The notes beneath the pieces are model-generated. The model did no database searches. It had not been told where the DNA came from and saw nothing but the letters and a program-made list of their open reading frames with translations. A stretch of DNA of 64,000 nucleotides. It comes from [Phialemoniopsis] sp. UDSM-2020 (taxonomy: Eukaryota > Ascomycota > Sordariomycetes > Thyridiales > Thyridiaceae). How positions within the stretch are numbered: position 1 is the stretch's first letter; every line of letters starts with the position of its first letter. The DNA is taken from contig JAEILZ010000001.1 in NCBI GenBank assembly GCA_018873225.1, positions 2,232,001 to 2,296,000 on the forward strand, written 5' to 3'. The position numbers and the translations under genes are program-made. This document shows, in pieces, positions 46,341 through 56,584 of this stretch.

Positions 46341-47758
46341 ATGGCCGCCCAGATCACCCCCTCCAAGCAGGTCAGTCCAGAGCACCGCGCGTCACCGTCG
46401 CGCCTCACACCTCCAATCCATCTCCAAGCTAACGCGTTCCCTTTGAACACAGGCTGCTTCTGCAATTGAGTCCTTCAAGATCGAGTCTCCCATCAAGAAG
46501 CTCGACTTTAACCCCGCCGACAAGGAGAACAAGCCTCTCGACGCCACCGTCGACACCCTGGTTGCCAACATGGATGCCAAGCAGGCCGACAAGCCTGTCA
46601 CGGACATCAAGAAGACTGAGGAGACTGCTGTTGTACCTACTATCAAGCCTGAAGAGGCCGACGAGCCTCTTCTGCAGGAGAACCCTCAGCGCTTCGTCCT
46701 GTTCCCCATCAAGTATCACGAGGTACGCGTCGCGTGTCGCGTCCCAAACCCGGGACGCGTTAATTGATTCTTTCAATTGATCCAAACTAACGTCATGTCT
46801 TTGCAAACAGATCTGGCAGATGTACAAGAAGGCCGAGGCCTCTTTCTGGACTGCTGAGGAGATCGATCTGTCCAAGGATCTCCACGACTGGAACAACCGC
46901 ATCACTGCCGATGAGCAGTACTTCATCTCCCACATCCTGGCCTTCTTTGCCGCCTCAGATGGTATCGTCAACGAGAACCTCGTTGAGCGTTTCAGTGGCG
47001 AGGTCCAGATCCCCGAGGCCCGCTGCTTCTATGGTTTCCAGATCATGATGGAGAACATCCACTCCGAGACATACTCCCTGCTCATTGACACCTACATCAA
47101 GGAGCCTGCCCAGCGCACCTACCTCTTCAATGCCATTGACACCATCCCCTGCATCCGCAAGAAGGCCGACTGGGCCCTGAAGTGGATCAACGACCAAAAG
47201 TCCACCTTCGCTCAGCGTCTCATCGCCTTCGCTGCTGTCGAGGGTATCTTCTTCAGCGGTGCCTTTGCCTCCATCTTCTGGCTGAAGAAGCGTGGCCTGA
47301 TGCCCGGCCTGACCTTCTCCAACGAGCTCATCTCTCGTGACGAGGGTCTGCACACCGACTTTGCCTGCCTGCTCTTCTCCCACCTGAAGCACCGCCCCAG
47401 CAAGCAGCTGGTGCAGGAGATCATTGTCGATGCCGTCACCATCGAGCAGGAATTCCTCACTGAGGCTCTGCCCTGTGCCCTGCTCGGCATGAACTCGACC
47501 CTCATGAAGCAGTACATCGAGTTCGTTGCTGACCGCCTCCTCGTCGCCCTCGGCAACGAGAAGGTCTACAAGGTCACCAACCCCTTCGACTTCATGGAGA
47601 ACATCTCGCTTGGTGGCAAGACCAACTTCTTCGAGAAGCGTGTCGGCGAGTACCAGAAGGCTGGTGTCATGAACAGCGCCAAGAAGCCCACTGAGGAGGG
47701 TGCTGTCGAGACGAAGCACGAGAACGGCGGTGACTTCAGCTTTGATGACGATTTCTAA
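46341..47758 (+). CDS. rnr2: Ribonucleotide reductase small subunit (R2)
   Basis: Three exons, 46341-46370, 46453-46722 and 46811-47758, giving 415 residues, the usual size. It is a class Ia R2 protein with the di-iron ligands in FWTAEEIDL (D119), MMENIHSE (E181, H184) and downstream E/H residues. The radical tyrosine is probably Y188 in [12 protein letters not shown]. The C-terminus ends in acidic and Phe-rich FSFDDDF, the tail that docks on the large subunit. It supplies dNTPs for DNA synthesis. The N-terminal 85 residues are a fungal extension with [17 protein letters not shown], which resembles the degron-like start of other R2 proteins. Codon use is strongly biased to C-ending codons, as in highly expressed genes. 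Confidence 0.97.
46432..46437. promoter_or_regulatory. ACGCGT site in RNR2 intron 1
   Basis: This is a MluI cell-cycle box inside the first intron, 92 nt after the ATG. It matches the promoter site at 46085. Confidence 0.4.
46725..46760. promoter_or_regulatory. Two ACGCGT sites in RNR2 intron 2
   Basis: Two copies of ACGCGT lie at 46725-46730 and 46755-46760, with further CGCG-type words between them. The first begins 2 nt into the intron, overlapping the 5' splice site (gtacgcgt). Confidence 0.4.
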
Positions 47759-48459
47759 ATCAGTCGCCTCATTGTGTCCAAGTCCCGTTCCTCCTTTTTT
47801 TGTCTGAATACCCTCTTCGCTCTGTACATTGCACCTCACGGGCAGATGTACATGTTTTGAAAGTCCCAAGATCTTGGCATAGACTTGCATTGCGACTTTC
47901 TCTTCTCATCATGATTTCTTTTGTAATCGGTTATTGGATGCTGGGTCAATGCATAGACCTACAGCATGGTTCATTACTGGCGTTTTGCGGGGAACAATTA
48001 CATGCCCGATGGACTCGGGTTGGGATGGCAGGTGGCTAATGATTTGATGTACAAGTAACCTCGGGTGGCAGAATTGAAAAGCCTGTTGATCAATTACATG
48101 AATGTCCAACGCTCCCGTGACACGATTGGTGCTAGACGCTACTTCACAGTGAGGTTTTGTCATGACGTTGTGCGTGTTGCTTCGGTTTTGCAAACATGTG
48201 GGAATACGGAGTATATGAATCTAGTTTGAGATTCCCATGGCGATGCTATGGTCCTAGTACCAGAATGCGAGATATGCCACAGCCGTGATATGCAACCATG
48301 TCCCCAATCATTGCCAGATTTGATCAGCTCTACTCCAAACAAACTCTCTCCTGCCCGTCATCATTCATAGGGCTACGAGAGCGAAATTAGACCACACTCG
48401 ATGCTTTCCCCCATTCATCCTGCCAGTCCCCTCACCGCATACACCTCGCCCTGACGGGC
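47759..48459. other. Convergent 3' region RNR2/srp9
   Basis: About 700 bases between converging genes. The first 150 or so are T-rich and fit the RNR2 3' UTR. I see no gene in the rest. Confidence 0.5.
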
Positions 48460-49042
48460 TCACCTCTTGCCCTTCTTCTTCTTGCCCTTGCCACCCCCGC
48501 CTCCACCTTGCTGCTGCTGCTGCTGCTGCTGTGCCGGCGCCGGCGCCTGTCCCTGTGTAGGCGTCGCCGTGCCTCCCGCGGCCCCTCCAGACGGGGTATC
48601 AGCTCCCCCGGCACCAGCGGCCTCCTCGCCCTCGTCGCGCGGGGGGAGCGCCGCCTGCCGCCGGCCCAGGCCGCCGAGCAGCTGGATCAGGCGCGACACC
48701 TCGGCCGCCTTGGTCGTCTTGTACTTGAGGCAGGCGCCGCTGATGGGGTCGTACGTCTTGAGCACGAGGCGCGCGCGCGGCGGCCTTGCGTCGGCTTGCT
48801 GGGCCTCTTCTGTTGATGATGACTTGGGCTTGCGCGAGGAGAAGGTCGCGGCGGGCTTGGTGGTGTAGCGGGTCGTGATGCGAGTCTGGAGGGAGCCTGT
48901 GTTAGTTTCCCCTTATGCGCGTAGCTCGAGTTGAGGGATGAGCGGAGGAATGTGTGAGGTTTAGACTTACGGTTGAAGGACGGGCCTCGAGGAGGAGGGA
49001 GGACTGGCGCAGCCATTCCTGGCTTGAGGTGAAGGTGGTCAT
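48460..49042 (-). CDS. srp9: Signal recognition particle subunit SRP9 (SRP9/21 family)
   Basis: Two exons, 49042-48971 and 48885-48460, giving 165 residues. The N-terminal half carries the SRP9/21 fold: SQEWLRQSSLLLEARPSTTRITTRY, then RLVLKTYDPISGACLKYKTTKAAEVSRLIQLL. The C-terminal half is low-complexity: Gly/Ala/Pro-rich, then a run of eight Gln, a Gly run and a very basic end (GKKKKGKR). Family knowledge: SRP9 pairs with SRP14 on the Alu domain of SRP RNA and slows elongation; yeast Srp21 is the homologue and also has a basic tail. The acceptor at 48886 is chosen because the earlier AG would break the frame. Confidence 0.88.
48508..48532. repeat. CTG/CAG trinucleotide microsatellite
   Basis: Eight or so consecutive CTG units on the plus strand encode the polyglutamine run in the minus-strand SRP9 tail. 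Its length is likely variable between strains. Confidence 0.8.
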
Positions 49043-49623
49043 TGTGGATGTGGTTATGGAGATTGGGATTGCCGCGCGGTGCGGACAGGGGCGCAATGGT
49101 CGGAGATGCTGGTCGTCGCTGGTCTCTTTATAGTTATATGGATCTTCTGTAATGCGACGGCAGTCCTAGGTGGGGGAGGGTGGGCGAGATGAGTATTTGT
49201 GAGGTTGGCGACGTCAGTGGAGTGTGTAGTAGGTGAGGCTCTGTAGGCTGGTGCGGGATTGACAATTTTGGTGTTTCCCAAAGTTGGTGGGGGCGGGAGT
49301 TAAGCGGGGCATGGCATCCAAGCTCTTGCTGGATTCAGGTCCACGGAGTATGTACCAAGGTACCTATATCTTGATGAACTATTATACGGGAAAACGTGTG
49401 TGCAGATTGCTCGAGTTGGTTGACGTGAACAAGTTCATTTATGACTGATTCTATAACATGTATCTTATGCTGAAACGCAGAACCCAAGTTATTTTTGCTC
49501 CGTCGACAGAGCACCACCAACGCCTTATAGAGGGTATCATTTTCAAAGAATCCGCCTCTCCGTCTAAGCTCAAGCCAGCCAGGAACTCCAATTGACCGGT
49601 CAACTCGCGTCAAACCACCCCTC
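49043..49623. promoter_or_regulatory. srp9 promoter and swd2 3' end
   Basis: About 580 bases upstream of srp9 and downstream of swd2 (both minus strand). No coding frame or RNA gene is evident. Confidence 0.45.
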
Positions 49624-50892
49624 CTAAGCATGGGGATCGGGTGTCCAGAACACTAGATCCTGATCGGCCGTAGCGAAGAAGTTGTATCGAGGGTTAAAGG
49701 CCAGCACCGCCGCCTCTCTCTTATCCTCAAGCACGTGCGCCGGTTCGAGAACCTTGTTCTCAGATACTGCTCCCAGAGTGTCCCAGACAAGAACGTTGCT
49801 CTTGCCACCGCTCATGACGTATCGTCCATCGGGAGTGAAGCAGCAGTCGCCGCTGCTCTCGGCTTGGGTAGGGTCGCTGGGCGCAGATGCGTTTCCCTCA
49901 CCAACAGCGGGTCGTCTTGTGCCGCCTTCGGGCTTACGCAGGTAGGCTCTGAGCTTGCCGTCAAAGGCATCTAGGAGATAGTGGCCGTTGCCCTTGGTAC
50001 CGAGCAGGATCGATTTGCCGTCGTTCGAAAAGTCAAGCTTTGTCCAGCCCTGAAGCACGTGCGATGAGTCGACACCGCCACAGTTCTCGACAATGTCAAA
50101 GGTTGCAAATGGTGCCTTTGTATAGTTGCGGTAGTCGTAGAGGAGCACGCTTCCGCTAGAAGGAGAGGCGACTGCAAAGACGTTGCCCGAAGGATCCCAG
50201 GCTGCCAAATATGGCGTATTCAGGTAGAGTAAACCGGCCCACTGCTTGCTGGCGATGTTCCACAATCTGACCGTGCCATCGACACTGCACGATATGAAAT
50301 TATCAGACCCTGGATGCATGGCTAGGGATGTGACAGTCCCCTCGTGACCCTCAAAGTAACGGATGAAGGAGTTGTCATGTGTCGCAAGATAACGGATCGC
50401 ATCTAATGCAATGTCAGCCAGCCGTGCCTACATTAGTTGCACTGAATGCCATACCATTCTGTTTGGTGCTCGCGTACACTATACTCGAGGACCAATGGGT
50501 GAACCTTGCAAGCTTGACACCATACTTTCTACTCAAGAGGCTCTTGTCGTGCCTCCCTTCCTTGACATTATAGATCTGGATGGTTTCGTCGCTCTCCGAG
50601 GTCATGCAGAGCTCTCCGGGGTCATCGAAGTCGAGGGACAAGACGCATGGTCGAGTTCCGTCCTTAACGTCGTCTCTGTGGAAAAGCTGTGACTTGTCAG
50701 CGACTGGGCCCGAAGTAAAGAGTGGTCGCGGGGTGGACAGACTTTTGTGGGACGGAAAGAAGAGATCACTTGGGTCAGTTCTGTTGTGGGATTAACACCA
50801 CCTCCCAGTGTGCGTGTAATGTTCAGCGACGTAGTCGTGCCATTGCTTGGAGTCGCGCCGGGAGGATCGAGGTCCATTGGGGTGCCTGACAT
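49624..50892 (-). CDS. swd2: WD40 protein SWD2 (COMPASS and CPF subunit)
   Basis: Three exons, 50892-50743, 50686-50455 and 50402-49624, giving 386 residues. It is a seven-bladed WD40 propeller of the Swd2/WDR82 type: VLSLDFDDPGELCMTSESDETIQIYNV, IRYLATHDNSFIRYFEGHEGTVTSLAMHPGSDNFISCSVDGTVRLW, LLGTKGNGHYLLDAFDG and VLAFNPRYNFFATADQDLVFW. The 40-residue N-terminal extension is Thr/Ser/Pro-rich. Family knowledge: Swd2 works in Set1/COMPASS (H3K4 methylation) and in the APT part of the cleavage and polyadenylation factor. An insert rich in Gly, Thr, Ser and Pro (EGGTRRPAVGEGNASAPSDP) sits between blades. Confidence 0.9.
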
Positions 50893-52188
50893 GATCGCGT
50901 GGCCGAGTCGCGTCCAGGCTGGTCCTGCCGATCTAAGGCGCCAGGTAGATAGGTAGGGAAGAGATGCAAATCTTCTTTGTTCGGGAGTCGTAAAATGAGA
51001 GTATACGACTGCAACTGAAGTATGTAGACAAGTTAGAAGTTTGGCGAACACCTAGAAAAGAAAACAAATGTTGTGGTCAGTGGAAAGCGAGTCGAAGCTC
51101 AAGATCGCAAAAGCCATTGTCTCAAATCAACGAGTCCACCTGCCGTCTGGTCTGGTCATTGTTCCCCAGAAACTCTTATCGATAAGCCGCCGGATCAGCA
51201 CATGCAACCTTGATCTCACTGCCTGTCAGGCTCTCTCTTTAATGCATTGATGCATGTCTAAGTACTTTGGTAATTAAGTATCTGGAATATCATAGGATAT
51301 ATTGAGATCAATATTCTCCAGATATACCAGAAGACATTGGTACTCTTCCTTCAGTATCCTTCACTTACATCGTTGCCCCTGCAGAGTCCTGATCCCTTCT
51401 TCCACCGAAGTCGGAGTCTATAGACAGCTCGTAAACTCAGAATTGTTATTCACAAACGACACATAGCTTCCGCTTCACAGCGACTGAGAGATCAATACAG
51501 GAGAGAGTCTTCAACCAAACTTGCCCGGGCTGGGTAGCTTGGTGCGGTACGAGATACCAATGCATACGAAGTAGATGGATGTCAGCTTCCGTGACCGGCC
51601 AGTAGAAAGTCCCTGAATTATTGGCCCAATCCTCTGTCTCGTCCCCTGGAAATGCGACAGACCGCCCGCAATTTGGGTGGAGAATAAGCAACTACCCGCT
51701 AGCTCAACCCCTGCCTGGCCCGTGCGTTGGAGCTTCTTTCTGCTGACAATCCTGACCCGGTCTGCTGGATTGCTGCTAATTCGGCCTTGGTTTCGGCGTT
51801 GGAGCCGATCCTCGCAGCTGCTGGAGGGGGATTTTTCGCTTTGATACGGCCTTACAATTTCCACACCGGCGCGACTCCAGACTCATCTTCCGCAAGCTCT
51901 CCCGTCCTCCCCCCAAGGTTTGCGCGGATCGATAGGGATTCCCAACCAAGATACTCAATTGAGTCAGCTCCCGCCAGGTCTCCGTACTAAGCTTCGACTC
52001 GGACCCTGAGCAACGGCAGTACTCGTCGAGAGACAGGATTTTGGGCAGCTGTCCGGGAGAGTCATCATCGGCTACCATCTTCCGAGTACAACCGCAAGAG
52101 CGCGCAAACAACATTTAGAGGTCTGGTAGACCTGCAGAGCGAAGCAATCCAATCCTCTCTCTTCTTGTTCCTCGAGCTATTCAATCCG
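50893..52188. promoter_or_regulatory. Divergent promoter region swd2/oac1
   Basis: About 1.3 kb between divergent start codons. Several open frames of 80-120 codons occur (for example 51511-51864 minus) but none looks like a protein, and none splices sensibly into the carrier gene. Confidence 0.5.
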
Positions 52189-53314
52189 ATGTCTACGACC
52201 GGCGGGTATGCCATCAGCAAATTCATGCGCAATGTCCCGAGGAGCTTGCTGACAGAAATCCTTCCAGAGCTTTCATAGCCGGCGGCATCGCCGCCTGCGG
52301 TGCTGTCACCGCAACTCACCCCTTCGAGACCGTCAAGATTCGGTGAGTCCACGAAAATCCTCTGCGCACTACTCGGAGAAAAGGGCTAACAAGCACCTAC
52401 GTGTAGCATGCAACTGCAAGGCGAGCTGCAACAGAAGGGTCACCAACCGCACCACTACAAGGGTCCTCTCCACGGCGTCTCGGTGATTGTCCGCAATGAA
52501 GGCCTCCGTGGCATATACCGAGGTCTGGGAACTGCCTACATCTACCAGGTCCTCCTCAATGGCTGCCGCTTGGGCTTCTACGAACCTATGCGCGCCACGC
52601 TGTCGAGCGTCATCTTCAAGGACGAGAAGAAGCAAAGCCTGGGCGTCAACATGTTCTGCGGTGCTGGCTCTGGTGTCATTGGCGCGGCAATGGGCAGCCC
52701 CTTCTTCCTGGTCAAGACCCGTCTGCAGAGTTACTCTCCTTTCCTCCCCGTCGGCACCCAACACGAATACCGTGGCGCGTGGCATGGACTGAACTCCATC
52801 TACAAGACCGAGGGATTCCGCGGCCTCTACCGTGGTGTTAGTGCTGCTATGATTCGGACTGGTTTCGGCAGCTCGGTGCAATTGCCTACCTACTTCTTTG
52901 CGAAGAGGAGACTGCAGAGGCATCTGGGCATGGAAGAGGGCCCAGCCCTGCATCTGACCAGCAGTGCTGTCAGCGGCTTTGTTGTCTGCTGCTTCATGCA
53001 TCCCCCAGGTAAGCCGAGGCGGCGCCCAATTTCTATTTCTCTACGAGGGTCGACTCATACTGATATCTCACACAGACACTGTTATGTCTCGGCTGTACAA
53101 CCAGAACGGTAACCTCTACAAGGGCGTGTTCGACTGCCTGGCCAAGACCGTACGCACTGAGGGACTCTTTGCCATCTACAAGGGCTTCCTACCGCATCTG
53201 GCAAGAATTTTGCCCCACACCATCCTGACTCTGAGTCTGGCTGAGCAGACGAACAAGTTGATGAGGGGCGTAGAGAGGAGCATTCTGCCGGCGTCGATGT
53301 TGGAAAAGCCCTGA
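52189..53314 (+). CDS. oac1: Mitochondrial oxaloacetate carrier OAC1
   Basis: Four exons, 52189-52205, 52268-52342, 52407-53008 and 53076-53314, giving 310 residues, a normal carrier length. Three mitochondrial carrier repeats carry the signatures [18 protein letters not shown] and HPPDTVMSR, each followed by the matrix helix with YKG/YRG. The start ([30 protein letters not shown]) reads as Oac1, the inner-membrane carrier for oxaloacetate, sulfate and related anions. The third signature has Met rather than the usual Lys/Arg pairing, so the repeat is slightly degenerate. The first exon is only 17 nt (MSTTGG). Confidence 0.92.
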
Positions 53315-53521
53315 GAGGCGCGGCGCGCGTGCATGAGGTTTCTGGCGTTTTGCAAGACAGGTCGTCTACTTTTTCTATGTGTTTGTCATTACAAAGTACG
53401 GGCATCTAAGGCATAGACTTGAGCTGTTTGATACCATGTCCAAATATCTCATCAAGATAGAACGGGGGCGGGGGATATATTAAAATGTAAAAAATCTTGC
53501 ATAGCATCTCTTGGATCTCAA

Positions 53522-54770
53522 TCAACCGCGAAATGTCCGCTTGCAGCCATAGCATAGACTTGCCCTAGACGCCGTAGCCCCCGGCTCGTCGTGATCCCAT
53601 TCACCTATCTCGCCTCTCCACCTCTCGTCCCCTTGCTCGTCCAGCGGTGTGCTACAGAAACTGCACAGACCGGCAGCAGCCTCCTGACGGCTGAGCTTAG
53701 CCGTCGTGCGGACGACGTTGGCCACGACCGAGGGGTAGTTCTCCTCCACGTCCTCAAAGTACCGCCTCATCACCTCCTCGATGCTGATGTCCCGGTGCGA
53801 TACCACCGCCGAGCCGGGCGCCGCCTCAGGCAGTGTCAGACCCTCCATTGATGGCGATACTAACAGCGTGTATGTGACCAGCTCTTTCCGGAATAGCTCC
53901 CGCACGGGATAATATACGGTAACGGTCTCGTCTTCATTGGCTTTCCCTTCTCCGCTTCCGGCCGGGGTCGCATAATGCCGCACGGTCTGCGGGCCGTCGT
54001 TTGTCTGCCATGGCAGGGAGAAGCCGCGCCCCTTGGCCGTCTCGGCCAAGGTCAGCTCCGCCAGCGCTGTCGTGCTGTTTCCCAGCAGCAGCGAATCATA
54101 CCCACCCTTGGCCGTGAGGTGTATCAGCACCTGCCGCACGAAGAGACGCTGCACATCGGCCCTGCTCGTCGGTGAGGGGAGCGCATCTAGGAGGTCGCGG
54201 ATGCGCTTCGGCGGAGGATTGTTCTCCTCATCCCTTGATGGCAGCGCGGTCCAGTCGACCGTGTCGAGACCGACGACGGTGCTCAGCGGTACGCTCTCAA
54301 AAGTAAAGCGCGGGAACCGCTCCCTCCACTGCTCCAGCAGCGACGCTGCTGCCGATGGGGACTCGGCGACATGGTCTGCCTCGACGTGGACGGCGTGCAC
54401 CTCAAAGGGCGGCTCGCGGCCCTTGTCCGCCTGGTTCGCGATGAGCTGCTCGGCTATCCGGACGAGGGCCGACGACGAGGCGCCCAGAGACAGGCCGACA
54501 AGGTACCTCCTTGTCGAGGGCCGGCCGCCGTGGGTCCGGGTTTCCTTGCCCAGGACCTCGAGGCGCTTAACAGCCTTGGTGACGATGTACTTGCAGAAGC
54601 AGTCGCTGAGAAAATAGTCAGTTTACTGTTTCGGCTCCAAGATAGGAAGATGTAGAGAGCAAGACATACTCGCATACAAGTTCTGTTCGTATCTTGCGCG
54701 TGGAGAGATGGTCTTTGCATCGCCTGCAGGGCTTGCTGGGTTGCGCCCCCACCACCCCTCCATTCTCCAT
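53522..54770 (-). CDS. ncs2: Cytoplasmic tRNA 2-thiolation protein NCS2/CTU2
   Basis: Two exons, 54770-54670 and 54605-53522, giving 394 residues. Zinc-type cysteine pairs occur at the N-terminus (CRRCKD, CDDCFCKY) and at the C-terminus (CSFCSTPLDE, CYGCKRTFRG). The middle has the PP-loop-like segment RRYLVGLSLGASSSALVRIAEQL. The active-site cysteines of the partner Ncs6 are not in this protein. Family knowledge: the Ncs6-Ncs2 complex, with Urm1 as sulfur carrier, adds the 2-thio group to wobble uridine of tRNA-Lys, -Glu and -Gln. The start MENGG is chosen because it lies in frame immediately before the first cysteine pair. The intron is gtatgt...tcag. Confidence 0.88.
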
Positions 54771-55327
54771 CCTTGCGGTGTTGAAGGACTGCTAGTGATC
54801 TTATACTCTTGTCGTTCAATATCGTTGAATGTATTTAATCAGGCCGGCATTCATGTCTTGGGTTGTCTTGGTAGTTTTTCGCAGATTTGTAAGTGTTGTC
54901 AGAAGATTTTACAACGAACCACCAATCATGCGTGGCGGAATTCAAAAGTTCTTTTACAACAGTCCCATTAAATGAGTAGAGAGGTGACTAAGTTGAGGAC
55001 GGTGGTATACTCTCTGTATACACAACTCAATTATTATTCCGACCCTGTCTTTGATGCTCGTGCCTTATTATTGGAATATGAATGCGCAGTAAGTTGAGCC
55101 AATTTATCTTCTTCTTCCTCGCATGGAAGATCGTGGATTATTCTCGGTGTCTGGCCCTGTGTGTAATTGGCTGCATTAGGCAATTTTACGAAAACTAGAC
55201 CCTGAGCCAGATCACCAGCGGGCAACACCTCATGGAATAACGATTGACCCAAGGCCCAAAGAACCTTTCTGTTCTCATTTAGGGACTACTTTATAAGTGA
55301 GCGTGTCTTGCGTCAGAACTTGTCCAC
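54771..55327. other. ncs2 promoter and 3' side of the APH-fold kinase gene
   Basis: About 560 A/T-rich bases without a coding frame I can support. Confidence 0.45.
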
Positions 55328-56584
55328 CTATTCGCTTTCACTAAGGAGACAGCCAAGCTGATGGTCCTTGAACCAGCTGCGGTCTTTTGCCCATGCCTTG
55401 ACAATGAGCTCCTTACCGGCATGGAGAACCCTCTCGACCTGGTCAGGGGTACCCCATCCGGCGACGGTCCCGAACGCGATCAGATGCACGCCAACCTGAA
55501 TTAGAACCCTCAACGCAAGTTCGTCACTCATACCTGCGTATCCAGAAACGAATCCTTGGATCAACCAGATCCCAGCAGATATGTCCTTGTACAGGAACAA
55601 CTCATACAATTCCGCAATCATCTGTCCGAGGTCAAGGGCGGGCACGCCGATTTGCGACAGCTCCCAGTCGATGATGAAGACGGGCGTGTTGCCCGTTTTG
55701 TCCAGGGGCGCATCGGGCAACAGAGCACTGCTTGGCGTCAATCTTGACTTCTCAACCTTCTTTCTTCTTGCTTTACTACTGAGTACTTACTTCCCCGTCC
55801 AAAAGTCACCGTGAATGACCTGTAGGCTCTCGTCGTCCTGTGCCTCCTTCTCCCCCATCTCCTTCACCTTGGTGAAGATATCCCTGGCATCTCCGAGGAC
55901 CGAAGGATACTCGTCAACTCTCTGCAGGAGCCAGGTATAGTTGATCATGATCTTGAGGGCCTTCATATGGTTGTTGCCCTTAATTTCGTCTCTCAGTATT
56001 TCCTGCTCCGGCTGTCTTGTCCACTCGTGAAAGCTGCGCAGCCATGATCCTATGCCCTGGCCGAGAGCCAAGCAATCGGGCTGGAGGGAGGCGGGCGTCG
56101 GTGCAGCAAGATGTGATATGGCAAAGTTCTTGAGGTTGGTAGAATTGGGGAGGTATTCCTGAATCTGGGTGTTGGTGGCCGAATCGAAGTACAAGACCTT
56201 TGGGGTCCTGACGGTGCATCTTGAATTGCTTGCGGGTGCAAGTTTTGCAGTGGCCTCAAGGCACACCTCTTCAAAGCGCTAGCCATTGATGAAACATTAT
56301 ATTAACATACTGAGGAACATACAGATGAAATGTGCCCTGAGCGTGGTACTTACACACCGCGAAGCGGGCAGCTGAAAGTTCTGGTTGAGGGCTACATAGC
56401 CTTCGCCATGCTTGACCAAAACTTCCGCGATACCACCAGCCTGAGGAGATTTCAAAGTACCGCGGTAGATGAAGTTGCCAGTCCCGCCGGAGAGAGGCTT
56501 GAGGGAAGAGCATGCATAGGGAGTGCTCTGCAATTCTCTCTCCACTTTCGAGGCTATCTCGTCGATGTTTCCTGGCAATGCCAT
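55328..56584 (-). CDS. APH-fold small-molecule kinase
   Basis: Three exons, 56584-56354, 56278-55791 and 55727-55328, giving 372 residues. It has the aminoglycoside phosphotransferase/choline kinase fold. The start has a Gly-rich loop (LKPLSGGTGNFIYRGTL), then VLVKHGEGYVAL with the ATP lysine. The catalytic loop is H233-G-D-F-W-T-G-N240, in which D235 is the base; N240 is created across a splice junction. The second metal site is D260 (IIDWE). Fungal members of this family are poorly characterised; some resemble methylthioribose kinase and others choline kinase. Substrate cannot be told here. Nothing suggests drug resistance. Confidence 0.85.

Noticed and set aside
46955..47890. 311-codon minus-strand frame opposite RNR2
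   Set aside because: It is the antisense shadow of a codon-biased gene; its Leu/Val/Gly-rich composition follows from the RNR2 reading frame.
52369..53001. 210-codon minus-strand frame opposite OAC1
   Set aside because: It is antisense to three clear mitochondrial carrier repeats and has no domain.
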